Assembly (NCBI GenBank): GCA_036419695.1
Contig: CP143946.1
Coordinates: 3,094,001-3,158,000, forward strand
Direction: 5' to 3'
DNA length: 64,000 nucleotides
Source of the DNA: [Clostridium] symbiosum
GTDB lineage: Bacteria > Bacillota > Clostridia > Lachnospirales > Lachnospiraceae
Each line of letters starts with the position of its first letter. The first letter of the stretch is position 1. The notes under the pieces were generated by a model. It ran no database searches. It was not told where the DNA came from and worked only from the letters and a program-made list of their open reading frames with translations. Shown here piece after piece: positions 53,359 to 61,234 of the stretch. A program made the position numbers and the translations under genes.

Positions 53359-53424
53359 ATTTATTTCTCCTCTCTTAATTTACACTGCTTTTTGCACGAG
53401 TGCGCATCCTGCCCGGAGGGCTTT

Positions 53425-53447
53425 TTTGTATCATTTATATGATACAA
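53425..53447 (-). other. Extra hairpin between T-box terminator and thrS
   Basis: TTGTATCATTTATATGATACAA is a perfect short stem, flanked by T and A runs, just downstream of the T-box terminator. It may be a second terminator or stabiliser. Confidence 0.5.
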
Positions 53448-53486
53448 AAAAAGTCCCCCGACACACACTTCTGCGTATCAAGGGAC
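53445..53486 (-). terminator. T-box regulated terminator of thrS
   Basis: GTCCCTTGATACGC / GTGTGTCGGGGGAC stem with a T7 run on the minus strand, directly after the T-box sequence. Confidence 0.85.
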
Positions 53487-53690
53487 GAATTTATCGCGGT
53501 TCCACCCTGATTGACCGGACTATGGTTCTGTCCGGACCTCTCAATTATGATGATAACGGAATCACCGTTCCCGATTAAGGGACACTCGAAGCTGGTTTTG
53601 GGACGCTCGCTCTGTAAGGCACTTCCACCGTATATGCCTCTCTCTGGACAGCTCTCCTGTCTTACTGGTCTTCTCAACGTGTTAACAATA
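53445..53690 (-). promoter_or_regulatory. T-box leader of thrS
   Basis: The minus strand carries the invariant T-box block AGGGTGGAACCGCG (53496-53509). It is followed by antiterminator and terminator arms, and preceded by a long stem I region (near GTAAG...CTTAC and AGGCATATACGGTGG). Uncharged tRNA-Thr would stabilise the antiterminator. I did not identify the specifier codon with certainty. Confidence 0.9.
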
Positions 53691-53739
53691 TGGTTGATTT
53701 ACGTTTGATTATAGCACCCGCAAACAATTTGTCAAGCCT

Positions 53740-54258
53740 CTACCGGATCTCTTTCATCATGACATCCCTGAGCCGGCCGCCGTATTTTTCTTTTCTACAA
53801 ACCGCCTTATAACCCTGTCCGAGCATATTGCCGCGGCTGAAATGGTTGTCGGGATGGACCGTGCACATGATATACCGGTATCCGGCCAGGAGCAGCTCTT
53901 TTTCGGCCTCCTCCATCATCTTTGCCTGCAGATGCCTCCCGCGGTATTCCGGCAGGATGGCAACGGAATCCACATGGGCCGTTTTCAAAAGCTGTTCATC
54001 CGAAAAGCCTGCGTCATAGCCCAGATTCTCTTTTTCAAGCCCCGGCGTGAGGATATCCATAATTCCAGCCGTCCTGCCGCTTTCCGGGTCCATCGCCCTG
54101 AGAACAAATCCGCGTCCCGATGTCAGAACCTCCCTTATAAACCGGGCGTCATCGGGCACAAACCATTCCCGGTTCTCCATCGCTTCCCAGACTGTACGGA
54201 TCAGTTCCGCTATCTCCTCCGCATGAACGGCCTCCGCCTTCTCAATTCTGAATTCCAC
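53740..54258 (-). CDS. GNAT-family N-acetyltransferase
   Basis: The 172-residue acetyltransferase has a typical acetyl-CoA segment (VDSVAILPEYRGRHLQAKMMEEAEKELL, with the RGRHLQ pyrophosphate loop) and GYRYIMCTVHPDNHFSRGNM. The substrate is unknown. It overlaps the MATE transporter gene by 17 bp, so they are translated from one transcript. Confidence 0.88.
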   Translation of the reverse strand: MEFRIEKAEAVHAEEIAELIRTVWEAMENREWFVPDDARFIREVLTSGRGFVLRAMDPESGRTAGIMDILTPGLEKENLGYDAGFSDEQLLKTAHVDSVAILPEYRGRHLQAKMMEEAEKELLLAGYRYIMCTVHPDNHFSRGNMLGQGYKAVCRKEKYGGRLRDVMMKEIR

Positions 54259-55639
54259 TGCTGTTTCCCCTTTCTTTCACCCGCTGCATCCTCGTAAGCT
54301 CCGGCCAGATGGTCAGAAGCATGGTTCCAAAGCAGGCAATTCCGCCGATAAAATTAGAAATCGGCTCCGCCGCAAAAACGCCCGACGTTCCCATATGAAA
54401 AACGCCCGGCAGCATGATGGTGAGCGGCACCACAATAATCACTTTCCGGAAAATAGAGAAGAAAATGGCATTTTTCGATTTTCCAAGCCCTACAAAGATA
54501 GCCTGCCCAGAAAACTGGAGCGACATCATAAAAAAGCCGAAAAAGTAGAGCCGGAGCGCCGGAATGCCCGCTTCTATCAATTCCCTGTCCTTGTTAAATA
54601 TACGGATAAAAAGTTCCGGGAATCCATGAATCAGGCTCCAGATTCCGACCGTATAAATGATGGCCGCCACCGATGTGAAAATGATTGCTTTTTTAACCCT
54701 CCCGTACTCCCCGGCACCGTAGTTAAAACCAAGGACCGGCTGTGCGCTCTGGGTGATTCCCGAGACGGGAAGCGATGCCACCTCCCGCACGGAATTGATG
54801 ACGGTCATGACTCCGACGTAGAGGTCGCCGCCGTAGGCCTGCAGCGTCGCATTGCACATAATCTGGACCGTACAGTTCGTAATAGCCATTGTAAATCCGG
54901 AAAGTCCCAGCCCCACAATCGACTTGACTCTTCTCAGTTCCAGCTTAAGACAGGATCGCCTGAGCTTCAGGATCGTCTTCTCTCCCGTCAGAAACCTGAC
55001 AATCCAAACCGCCGACAGAAACTGCGAAATAATCGTGGCAAATGCCGCCCCTCTCACTCCCATATGGAAGACAAATATAAAGATGGGATCTAAAATAATA
55101 TTGGATACCGCCCCCAGAAGAACCGTCATCATTCCAATCTTCCCAAATCCCTGAGAATTAATGAAACTGTTCATCCCAAGCCCGACCATCACAAAAAGAC
55201 TGCCAAGCAGATAAATTGTAATGTAGGCATCCGCAAAGGGCCAGGTGGAATCGCTGGCTCCGAACAGATAAAGCATAGGCCGCCTGAATATCAGCCCCAG
55301 AATGGTCAGCAGAATCCCCGATATTACCATCATGGTAAATGAATTTCCCATAATTTTTTCCGCCTCTAAAAGCCTGCCTCTGCCCCTTTCGATGGAACAG
55401 AGCGGCGCCCCGCCCATTCCGAACAGATTGGCAAATGCGATCACCATTGTAATAATCGGCAGGGAAAGGCCGATTCCGGTCAGGGACAGCGTCGAATTCT
55501 CCGGTATCCTTCCTATATAAATTCTGTCTACAATGTTGTAGAGTACATTGATGAGCTGTGCCAGCGTCATGGGCACGGCCAGGCTCATAATATTTCCTAC
55601 CACGCTCCCCTGTGAAAAGTCGTTCTTATCCGTATTCAT
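54242..55639 (-). CDS. MATE-family multidrug/solute efflux transporter
   Basis: The 465-residue, 12-helix MatE protein has two pseudo-symmetric halves. Motifs are VPMTLAQLINVLYNIVDRIYIGRIP, GFGKIGMMTVLLGAVSNIILDPIFIF and PVLGFNYGAGEYGRVKKAI. It exports cationic compounds using a Na or H gradient. Its transcript includes the GNAT gene. Confidence 0.92.
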   Translation of the reverse strand: MNTDKNDFSQGSVVGNIMSLAVPMTLAQLINVLYNIVDRIYIGRIPENSTLSLTGIGLSLPIITMVIAFANLFGMGGAPLCSIERGRGRLLEAEKIMGNSFTMMVISGILLTILGLIFRRPMLYLFGASDSTWPFADAYITIYLLGSLFVMVGLGMNSFINSQGFGKIGMMTVLLGAVSNIILDPIFIFVFHMGVRGAAFATIISQFLSAVWIVRFLTGEKTILKLRRSCLKLELRRVKSIVGLGLSGFTMAITNCTVQIMCNATLQAYGGDLYVGVMTVINSVREVASLPVSGITQSAQPVLGFNYGAGEYGRVKKAIIFTSVAAIIYTVGIWSLIHGFPELFIRIFNKDRELIEAGIPALRLYFFGFFMMSLQFSGQAIFVGLGKSKNAIFFSIFRKVIIVVPLTIMLPGVFHMGTSGVFAAEPISNFIGGIACFGTMLLTIWPELTRMQRVKERGNSSGIQN

Positions 55640-55721
55640 CTTCCGCCTCCTGAAACGCTGCCGCCCTCATCGGCATAGGCGGCGGCAGCCTGAACGTTCA
55701 ACGCACAGACCGACGCCCTCC

Positions 55722-55768
55722 ATAAAGCAGCGCGCCATAATAACTGTATTTTGTCATTATAGCGCGCT
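55722..55768. terminator. AT/GC inverted repeat between the MATE and GHL10 genes
   Basis: GCGCGCCATAATAACTGTA pairs with TTGTCATTATAGCGCGC and is followed by T6 on the plus strand. It may act on either strand downstream of the GHL10 gene (minus). Confidence 0.6.
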
Positions 55769-55826
55769 TTTTTATCGGTTGGCAATGAAAATTTCACAGA
55801 GCGTGTGTTCCACGCAGTAAAACTGT

Positions 55827-57104
55827 TTACCGGAACAGAGCCGTAACATTCGCGACCTCCGCCGCTGCCGCCGCCCGCGTCAGGGAGCTGAAGTCATAGA
55901 AACAGTAGCCGCTCACCTGGCCGGTTCCTCTTCCTTCCAGCACCTGGCGTCTCATAATATCATTATATCTGAGCCATTCCGGTACTTCATTCCCATCCTT
56001 TGCATCGGTTCCCGTCTTATAGAGCGCCAGCCCCGCATAGAGGGTCACATTGCCCTTCTTTTTAAGTTCAATCCAGTCCTTCAGGCAGTTGGAATATGCA
56101 TACGGAGCCGTCTGGCCTCCCGACTTCGCCTCAAATCCCCAGTATATCTGAGGCATAATGTAATCAATATATCCCGGCTGCGTCATCCATGTATCAATGT
56201 CTGAGAACAGTCTCGTATCGGAACGCAGGTTCTTTAAATACCCCTCAGGGCTGATGCCGAATACCACGCCTGGCTTAATGGATTTGATCGTACTGTAAAT
56301 GCCTCTCACAAGCTGGTTTACGTTGTCGCGCCGCCAGTCTGCGATACTCCTGCTGCTGCCGGAGGCCAGGTATTCCGGTTTGTCAAACCACAGGTCTGCG
56401 TTGCCGTCGTTGACGCCCGGATAGAAATAATCATCAAAATGGATTCCATCCACATCATAGCCCTCGACGATCTCCCTCACGCCGTCTATCACCATCTGGC
56501 GCACCTGCGGCACCGCCGGATTGTAATAATACTCTCCCTGGTGCAGGAGAACCCATCTGTCGTTGGCCGGATCCCCGTCGTTCGCCCAGGCGACGGCCGG
56601 GTTGCTGCTGCTGAGATCACTGTAGCGGTTCAGATATCCCGTTATCCGGTACGGATTGACCCAGGCATGGATTTTCAGGCCTCTCTGATGAGCCGACTGG
56701 ACCACATAAGCAAGCGGGTCATATCCCGGATCCTTTCCCTGCTGCCCCGAAGCAAACTTAGACCAGGGAAAATATTTGGACGGATACATGGCGTCGCCGT
56801 CCGGCCTCACCTGGACAAAGACCGCGTTCATTCCGTTTTGGACGCTTATATCCATCGTCGAATCCACCGCATTCTTAAATCCGCGGTAATCCTTCGGCCA
56901 CTTATTCCAGTCCAGATAAGAAATCCAGACGCCTCTCAGCTCCCCCGGCTGGACGGCAGTCCCGCTGTCACCAGCCGGTCCGGCCAGGGACGTCATGGCT
57001 CCCATTACCGCAAACACCGCTGCAAGCAGCAGAGAAGCCATCCTCTTTGCAGACACCCGTCTGCGGATATTTTTTAAATCACTCCGTTTTTCTTTTACTT
57101 CCAT
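55827..57104 (-). CDS. GHL10-type (DUF187/YngK-like) secreted glycoside hydrolase
   Basis: 425 residues from the ATG at 57104 (preceded by AAGGCGG); the upstream 31-codon extension lacks a ribosome site. There is a signal peptide (RMASLLLAAVFAVMGAMTSLA). The TIM barrel has RGVWISYLDWN, VFVQVRPDGDAMYPS, HAWVNPYRITG, YDVDGIHFDDYFYPG (catalytic-region acids), FGISPEGYL and PQIYWGFE. Relatives are thought to cleave peptidoglycan-like or other glycans; no activity is certain. It sits alone. Confidence 0.88.
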   Translation of the reverse strand: MEVKEKRSDLKNIRRRVSAKRMASLLLAAVFAVMGAMTSLAGPAGDSGTAVQPGELRGVWISYLDWNKWPKDYRGFKNAVDSTMDISVQNGMNAVFVQVRPDGDAMYPSKYFPWSKFASGQQGKDPGYDPLAYVVQSAHQRGLKIHAWVNPYRITGYLNRYSDLSSSNPAVAWANDGDPANDRWVLLHQGEYYYNPAVPQVRQMVIDGVREIVEGYDVDGIHFDDYFYPGVNDGNADLWFDKPEYLASGSSRSIADWRRDNVNQLVRGIYSTIKSIKPGVVFGISPEGYLKNLRSDTRLFSDIDTWMTQPGYIDYIMPQIYWGFEAKSGGQTAPYAYSNCLKDWIELKKKGNVTLYAGLALYKTGTDAKDGNEVPEWLRYNDIMRRQVLEGRGTGQVSGYCFYDFSSLTRAAAAAEVANVTALFR

Positions 57105-57353
57105 TGTCTTTCCGCCTTCCTGTCTGTGTTTATCCGCCTGCGGGCCATTTTTCCTTTTCTGCCAGGCCTTGCAGGTTCTAATGATTTCTTCCAGCACAGC
57201 TATATTTTACCAGAAAATCCTCCAGGGATTCTTACTTTTTCCTTTCTGTTTTGTAAAATGGAGAGCTGGACATCCAATCCCCTGTGTGCTAGACTGGATG
57301 ACAGGAGAATACATGTACATGGAGAGGCTTCACTTCGCAAAGGAGGTTTTCAA

Positions 57354-57695
57354 ATGAGTTTAACGAGAGAAGATATCCAAGCCATTGCGGGATTAATCGC
57401 CCCATTGGAAACACGGATGGAAGCCGGTTTCAACAAAATTAACGAAAGGCTTGAAGTTCTCGATACCAGAGTGGAAGACCTGGATCACAGAATGGAAAAC
57501 GTTGAGCGCCGGATGGAGAGTGTTGAATCAAGACTCGACAAACTGGAAAGCGATACGGCTTCTTTAAAAGCCAGGCAGTTATCGCTCAGGAAAGACATCA
57601 AAATCCTCGACCAGAAAGTCCAGGGCACTTACGAGCTGGCTCTTGAGGCCTGGGGGAAAAGCACAGAGAACCGGATGCTGATTCAGGAAATATAG
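57354..57695 (+). CDS. Small coiled-coil protein
   Basis: 113 residues from the ATG at 57354, following AAAGGAGG; the longer frame upstream has no start support. From residue ~20 there is a regular heptad pattern (NKINERLEVLDTRVEDLDHRMENVERRMESVESRLDKLESDT), ending in LEAWGKSTENRMLIQEI. Such proteins are common in Lachnospiraceae. Function unknown. Confidence 0.7.
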   Translation: MSLTREDIQAIAGLIAPLETRMEAGFNKINERLEVLDTRVEDLDHRMENVERRMESVESRLDKLESDTASLKARQLSLRKDIKILDQKVQGTYELALEAWGKSTENRMLIQEI

Positions 57696-57761
57696 GCCGC
57701 TGCTATCCGTCCGTGCAACACAGAATACAACACAGCATAACGAAGTGCCTTTGCACTTTCA

Positions 57762-57800
57762 ATTCTCCTGCCCCTCATACATGAGGGGTTAAGGGGAGTT
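57762..57800 (+). terminator. Terminator after the coiled-coil gene
   Basis: CTCC...CCCCTCATACATGAGGGG...GGGGAG stem followed by T6. Confidence 0.75.
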
Positions 57801-57986
57801 TTTTGAATATATCCAATATGTTCTGCGTCCTGGCAAGCATATGATAGACATGAGCCGCCGGATAAACCGTTGCCATCCACCTTCTTTTGGAGGTACTTTG
57901 GGCTATCCTCACTGTGGCCTGCTGCAAATATTATCTAAGGATTATGATATTTTAAAAGACATAAACGATAAAGGAGTTACTATCAG

Positions 57987-58190
57987 ATGATAAGTTATGA
58001 GCCGCTGTTTCGGACGATGAAAGAGAAAAATATCACTGCCTATCAATTGAATAAAATGGGGTTTTCAAATACGACGTATCATTCAATCAAACGTGGGAAT
58101 GGCATAACGATGAAAACGTTAAATACTTTATGTGAGTTACTGGATTGTGACATTACAGATGTAGTTGAATATGTAACGGAACAAAAATAA
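57987..58190 (+). CDS. XRE-family regulator (YozG/Cro-like, 67 aa)
   Basis: The 67-residue single HTH_26/XRE domain (YQLNKMGFSNTTYHSIKRGNGITMKTLNTLCELLDCDITDVVEY) is typical of short clostridial regulators. AAAGGAG precedes the ATG. Base composition drops here, marking the left border of the AT-rich accessory strip. Confidence 0.85.
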   Translation: MISYEPLFRTMKEKNITAYQLNKMGFSNTTYHSIKRGNGITMKTLNTLCELLDCDITDVVEYVTEQK

Positions 58191-58216
58191 CAGTCCTGCT
58201 CTTAAGTGATTGGCTG

Positions 58217-58382
58217 TTATTTTAGATTAAACATTGATACTTGCTCTTCCAAAAAGTCTTCGATTTCCTCGACAGAAAGTGTTTTAATTTTTTTCTTTCC
58301 AACTTCTGAATAATGGCGTAAAAAAATTGCTTGTTTCTTAAATGAGTGGCTTTTGATATTTGCCCCAGGCTCAATTTGCGGT
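58217..58382 (-). pseudogene. Unrecognised gene remnant
   Basis: A stretch of coding-like minus sequence (KKQAIFLRHYSEVGKKKIKT, SVEEIEDFLEEQVSMFNLK) ends in a stop at 58217 and has a stop, not a start, upstream. The parent family is unknown. Confidence 0.3.
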
Positions 58383-58607
58383 CATTCCATTCATACATCT
58401 TATTTAAATCCGGCAGGTGTTGCTACCTGGGACGGTACCATTGTCCCAACTGATACAGAATCGTCGCGTGATCCTATATCTAAAGAATTAGATAGAATCG
58501 CCAGAAAATGGCCTACCTCGAAAAGTCTGGGAGGATGATTTTTATGGAGATGAGCAAGCTTTAAGAGAAATTACAGAAATATCTCTATCCACACTTTTAC
58601 CAAAGTA
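58353..58607 (+). pseudogene. Frameshifted C-terminal remnant upstream of immunity-like genes
   Basis: The plus-strand frame with HTSYLNPAGVATWDGT and SKELDRIARKWP shifts by one base near 58520. It then continues plausibly as KVWEDDFYGDEQALREITEI to a stop at 58607. It has no own start. Its place directly before two immunity-like genes suggests the tail of a polymorphic toxin, but the family is not recognised. Confidence 0.35.
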
Positions 58608-58647
58608 GTATAATTATAGTAAGATTAAAGGAGGTTAAAGGAGAATA

Positions 58648-58938
58648 TTGAAGAATATTGAAGATGCAATTTTGAAAGTAAGAGAAAATCCGTATAAATA
58701 CCTCGGGAAAAAATCATTAAAAAATTTGGATTTATTTATATCCGGTTATACTTCATGCCAAATCAATTTAGAAGGGACATATTCAAATTGGTTAGAAGAC
58801 TTTTCTCAGTTCATTCAAAAGAAATTTAACATGTTCTATAGCGTAAGATATTCAGATATAATAAGTTTTTTTTCTGTGTCAGATAAACATGCCTTTGATG
58901 AATTTTATAGACTATTGGACGAATTTTATCAGGAATAG
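58648..58938 (+). CDS. Putative immunity-type protein, copy 1 (96 aa)
   Basis: A TTG start at 58648 follows AAAGGAG. The product begins MKNIEDAILKVRENPYKYLG with SLKNLDLFISGYTSC, W-centred FxxWLEDFSQFIQKKFN, and IISFFSVSDKHAFDEFYRLLDEFY. It shares the same pattern with the next gene. I associate this pattern with small immunity proteins next to polymorphic toxins, without a firm family name. Confidence 0.55.
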   Translation: MKNIEDAILKVRENPYKYLGKKSLKNLDLFISGYTSCQINLEGTYSNWLEDFSQFIQKKFNMFYSVRYSDIISFFSVSDKHAFDEFYRLLDEFYQE

Positions 58939-58952
58939 TCTAAGGAGATTTT

Positions 58953-59276
58953 ATGAATTATATGAAAGAAAAGTTAGATCAATTAAGAATTAGGCCAGGT
59001 ATGTATATTCAGGATGTGACTTTGCAAAATCTACATGCGTTTATGAATGGTTACATGTATAGAATTTTCCAGGACGAAGACATAGTACCTGAATTTTATC
59101 CTGGATTCCAAGAGTACATCGAAGACGTATATCATATAACTACAGGACAGCACTGGTCAAAAATAATCACCTTTTATTCAGATAGTGATGAAGAGGCATT
59201 GACAAAATTTTTCGAGCACTTAGACACATACACTGAAATCGAAGAAAACAGTTCGGTTGAGAAATCTAATAAATAA
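58953..59276 (+). CDS. Putative immunity-type protein, copy 2 (107 aa)
   Basis: RIRPGMYIQDVTLQNLHAFMNGYMYR, then FQEYIEDVYHI, HWSKIITFYSDSDEEALTKFFEHLD: the same alpha-beta layout as copy 1 (GKKSLKNLDLFISGY..., W..IISF...). It starts 14 bp after the first gene, so the two are co-translated. Tandem diverged copies are typical of immunity arrays that guard against several toxin variants. Confidence 0.6.
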   Translation: MNYMKEKLDQLRIRPGMYIQDVTLQNLHAFMNGYMYRIFQDEDIVPEFYPGFQEYIEDVYHITTGQHWSKIITFYSDSDEEALTKFFEHLDTYTEIEENSSVEKSNK

Positions 59277-59290
59277 TTCTACACAACGAT

Positions 59291-59331
59291 TTAATAGGGC
59301 AGGTGGGGTATATCCATCTACCCTATTTTTT
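59291..59331 (+). terminator. Terminator after the immunity-like pair
   Basis: AATAGGGCAGGTGG / CCATCTACCCTATT stem followed by T7. Confidence 0.8.
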
Positions 59332-59395
59332 TACTTTTTTAGATAACTTGTTAAAAGGAAAAGCAAATAACATTTCTTTTATATATACGTCATGA

Positions 59396-59401
59396 TATAA
59401 T
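59396..59401 (+). promoter_or_regulatory. Putative -10 box for the first secreted paralogue
   Basis: TATAAT about 35 bp upstream of the inferred start, in strongly AT-rich DNA. Confidence 0.4.
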
Positions 59402-59435
59402 ATATTATATATTAATTTAGAAAGAGGGGGTTGTT

Positions 59436-60182
59436 ATTAAAAAAAGGAAATTAATATTATATGTTATTGTCTTTGTATTGTGCATAGGATTTGTCAATGA
59501 AAAAATTAAAATAGCGATTGGAAAAGATAAGATAAAAACACTATTCACATATGATATTTCTTTATCGTATACAGAGCACAACAAATCGTCCAAGCGGTAT
59601 GTTTATACAGATGGAAATTACAAATATGAAGTTGACAGTCGCAATACACATATTCTCTCAATCAATATACTTCCTGCCCCCATATCAAAGCTGCCAGTTA
59701 CTAAAACGCCAGAAAGCGAAAAGGATGCTGAGGAAATTGCATATTATTACCTTAATAGATGTATTGGAGATTTAATTGAAGGGGACTTAACATTTTTAAT
59801 TAAGCAATCGGATTCTTCACAGTATTGGGTAGATATTATAGAAAAAATAAATGATTTAGAAACTGGCACTTCATGCGGAATTGGATTAAATAAGGAAAGG
59901 GGGCTTATTACTGCAAGGTTCACGATAGGAAAACCCAAGAAAATACGCAATATAAATCAGGATTCATTATTGAGGAAAGATAGGGCAATGGAAATTGCAA
60001 TTGATTCATTGAGTTCAGAGTTAGATGAAAAAAATATTCTTGATATAATGTCTGAAATGCACACTTACTCAAATGGTACTATTTATTGGTTAATTATTAT
60101 CACCACAAATAATGGAAGAGTTTATACTGTAACCATCAATGCTCTTAATGGAAAAGTCATCGAAAAAACAAAATGCCTATAA
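59436..60182 (+). CDS. Secreted protein, paralogue 1 (PepSY-like?), probable ATT start
   Basis: The first conventional start in frame (TTG, 59478) would cut off a signal-like N-terminus. The frame continues upstream to ATT at 59436, just after GAGGGGG, as IKKRKLILYVIVFVLCIGF. That mirrors the MKKN... signal peptide of the paralogue at 60416. Shared core: KRYVYTDGNYKYEVD, then YWVDIIEKINDLETGTSCGIG, then ARFTIG, then HTYSNGTIYWL and TVTINALNGKVI. Repeated beta/alpha units recall PepSY or YcdB-like domains but the family is uncertain. Either an AUU start is used or the gene lost its ATG. Confidence 0.6.
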   Translation: MKKRKLILYVIVFVLCIGFVNEKIKIAIGKDKIKTLFTYDISLSYTEHNKSSKRYVYTDGNYKYEVDSRNTHILSINILPAPISKLPVTKTPESEKDAEEIAYYYLNRCIGDLIEGDLTFLIKQSDSSQYWVDIIEKINDLETGTSCGIGLNKERGLITARFTIGKPKKIRNINQDSLLRKDRAMEIAIDSLSSELDEKNILDIMSEMHTYSNGTIYWLIIITTNNGRVYTVTINALNGKVIEKTKCL

Positions 60183-60184
60183 AA

Positions 60185-60213
60185 ATACACTTGTCTTAAG
60201 TGTATTTTTTTTA
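60185..60213 (+). terminator. Terminator
   Basis: AATACACTT / AAGTGTATT stem followed by T8, directly after the first secreted paralogue. Confidence 0.8.
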
Positions 60214-60400
60214 TTGTAACCAAAAAATTTGAACAAATATTTGTTTTTATTTATTGCAGAATTTACAAAAACATTTTTATATATTTTTGTGTCATCGTAT
60301 TCTTAGATTATTTCGTTTAATGTGCAATTTTATTTATAAATATATAGCATTGCCTTATATTTATAGATACGTTATTATTTAACCATGAATTATCTTACAA
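60214..60400. other. AT-rich intergenic region
   Basis: Gene-free and about 80% A+T by eye. It presumably holds the promoter for the secreted pair downstream. Confidence 0.4.
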
Positions 60401-60415
60401 AAGGAGGATTTGATT

Positions 60416-61213
60416 ATGAAAAAAAATCTAATAAAACTAACAACTGCTTTTATCAGCATCCCATTTGTATTATGTGTATTCAGCTTTAACGTTTTGGCTG
60501 CACAAACTCCATCAATTGATGACATTAACCAAGTGACCAGTATAATTGAGAAGACATTCAATTCTGATGCCCAATTTCTTACTATTGATAATTCTAAATC
60601 TGCGACGAGATATGTTTATACAGATGAGCACTACAAATATGAAGCAGACAAAGATAATAATATTGTAAGAATTAAAATTCTTCCTGATTATGCCAATCAT
60701 CGCATAACCCCCAGAAGTGCAATTACTAGTGAGGAAGCAAAAGAGATAGCTTCTTCTTATATTGAAAGTTGCATAGGTAAAGAAATTGTTGGGGAGCTAG
60801 AATATAAGATTAATCAGCAAAATACTGGACGCTATTTCGTAGATGCTATTGAAAAAATTAACGGACTTGAAACCGGAACATCTTGTGGGATTGGGATGGA
60901 TAGCGATGGAACACTTGTTACTGCTCGTTTCACATTAGGCGTACCAGAAATTATAGCTTCTGTAGATAAATCCACATTAATAGTGGAAACTGTTGCAAAA
61001 GAAATTGCACTATCTAATATAGAAGCAAAATCAGAGGAGGTAATTCATGAGTTGACTGCTGAGTTACATACAAATAGTAACGGTATTATTTACTGGTATG
61101 TAACAGTTCCGACTAATCAATCAGGATATGACCATTCATATGTAAAGAATTATTATGTACAGATTAATGCTCTCACCAAAGAAATTATTTCTATTTACGA
61201 AGATTTTATATAA
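60416..61213 (+). CDS. Secreted protein, paralogue 2 (PepSY-like?)
   Basis: 265 residues from the ATG at 60416 (AAGGAGG 8 nt upstream). The signal peptide MKKNLIKLTTAFISIPFVLC...FNVLAA is probably cut after VLAA. The core matches the preceding gene: RYVYTDEHYKYEAD, YFVDAIEKINGLETGTSCGIGM, ARFTLGVPE, HTNSNGIIYWYVTV. It ends with a domain pattern YYVQINALTKEII typical of PepSY-type proteins. It is followed after 21 bp by the His/Cys protein gene, so the two form an operon. The function is unknown; an inhibitor or propeptide-like role toward the neighbour is one idea. Confidence 0.65.
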   Translation: MKKNLIKLTTAFISIPFVLCVFSFNVLAAQTPSIDDINQVTSIIEKTFNSDAQFLTIDNSKSATRYVYTDEHYKYEADKDNNIVRIKILPDYANHRITPRSAITSEEAKEIASSYIESCIGKEIVGELEYKINQQNTGRYFVDAIEKINGLETGTSCGIGMDSDGTLVTARFTLGVPEIIASVDKSTLIVETVAKEIALSNIEAKSEEVIHELTAELHTNSNGIIYWYVTVPTNQSGYDHSYVKNYYVQINALTKEIISIYEDFI

Positions 61214-61234
61214 TTTTAATTAGGAGGATAAAAG

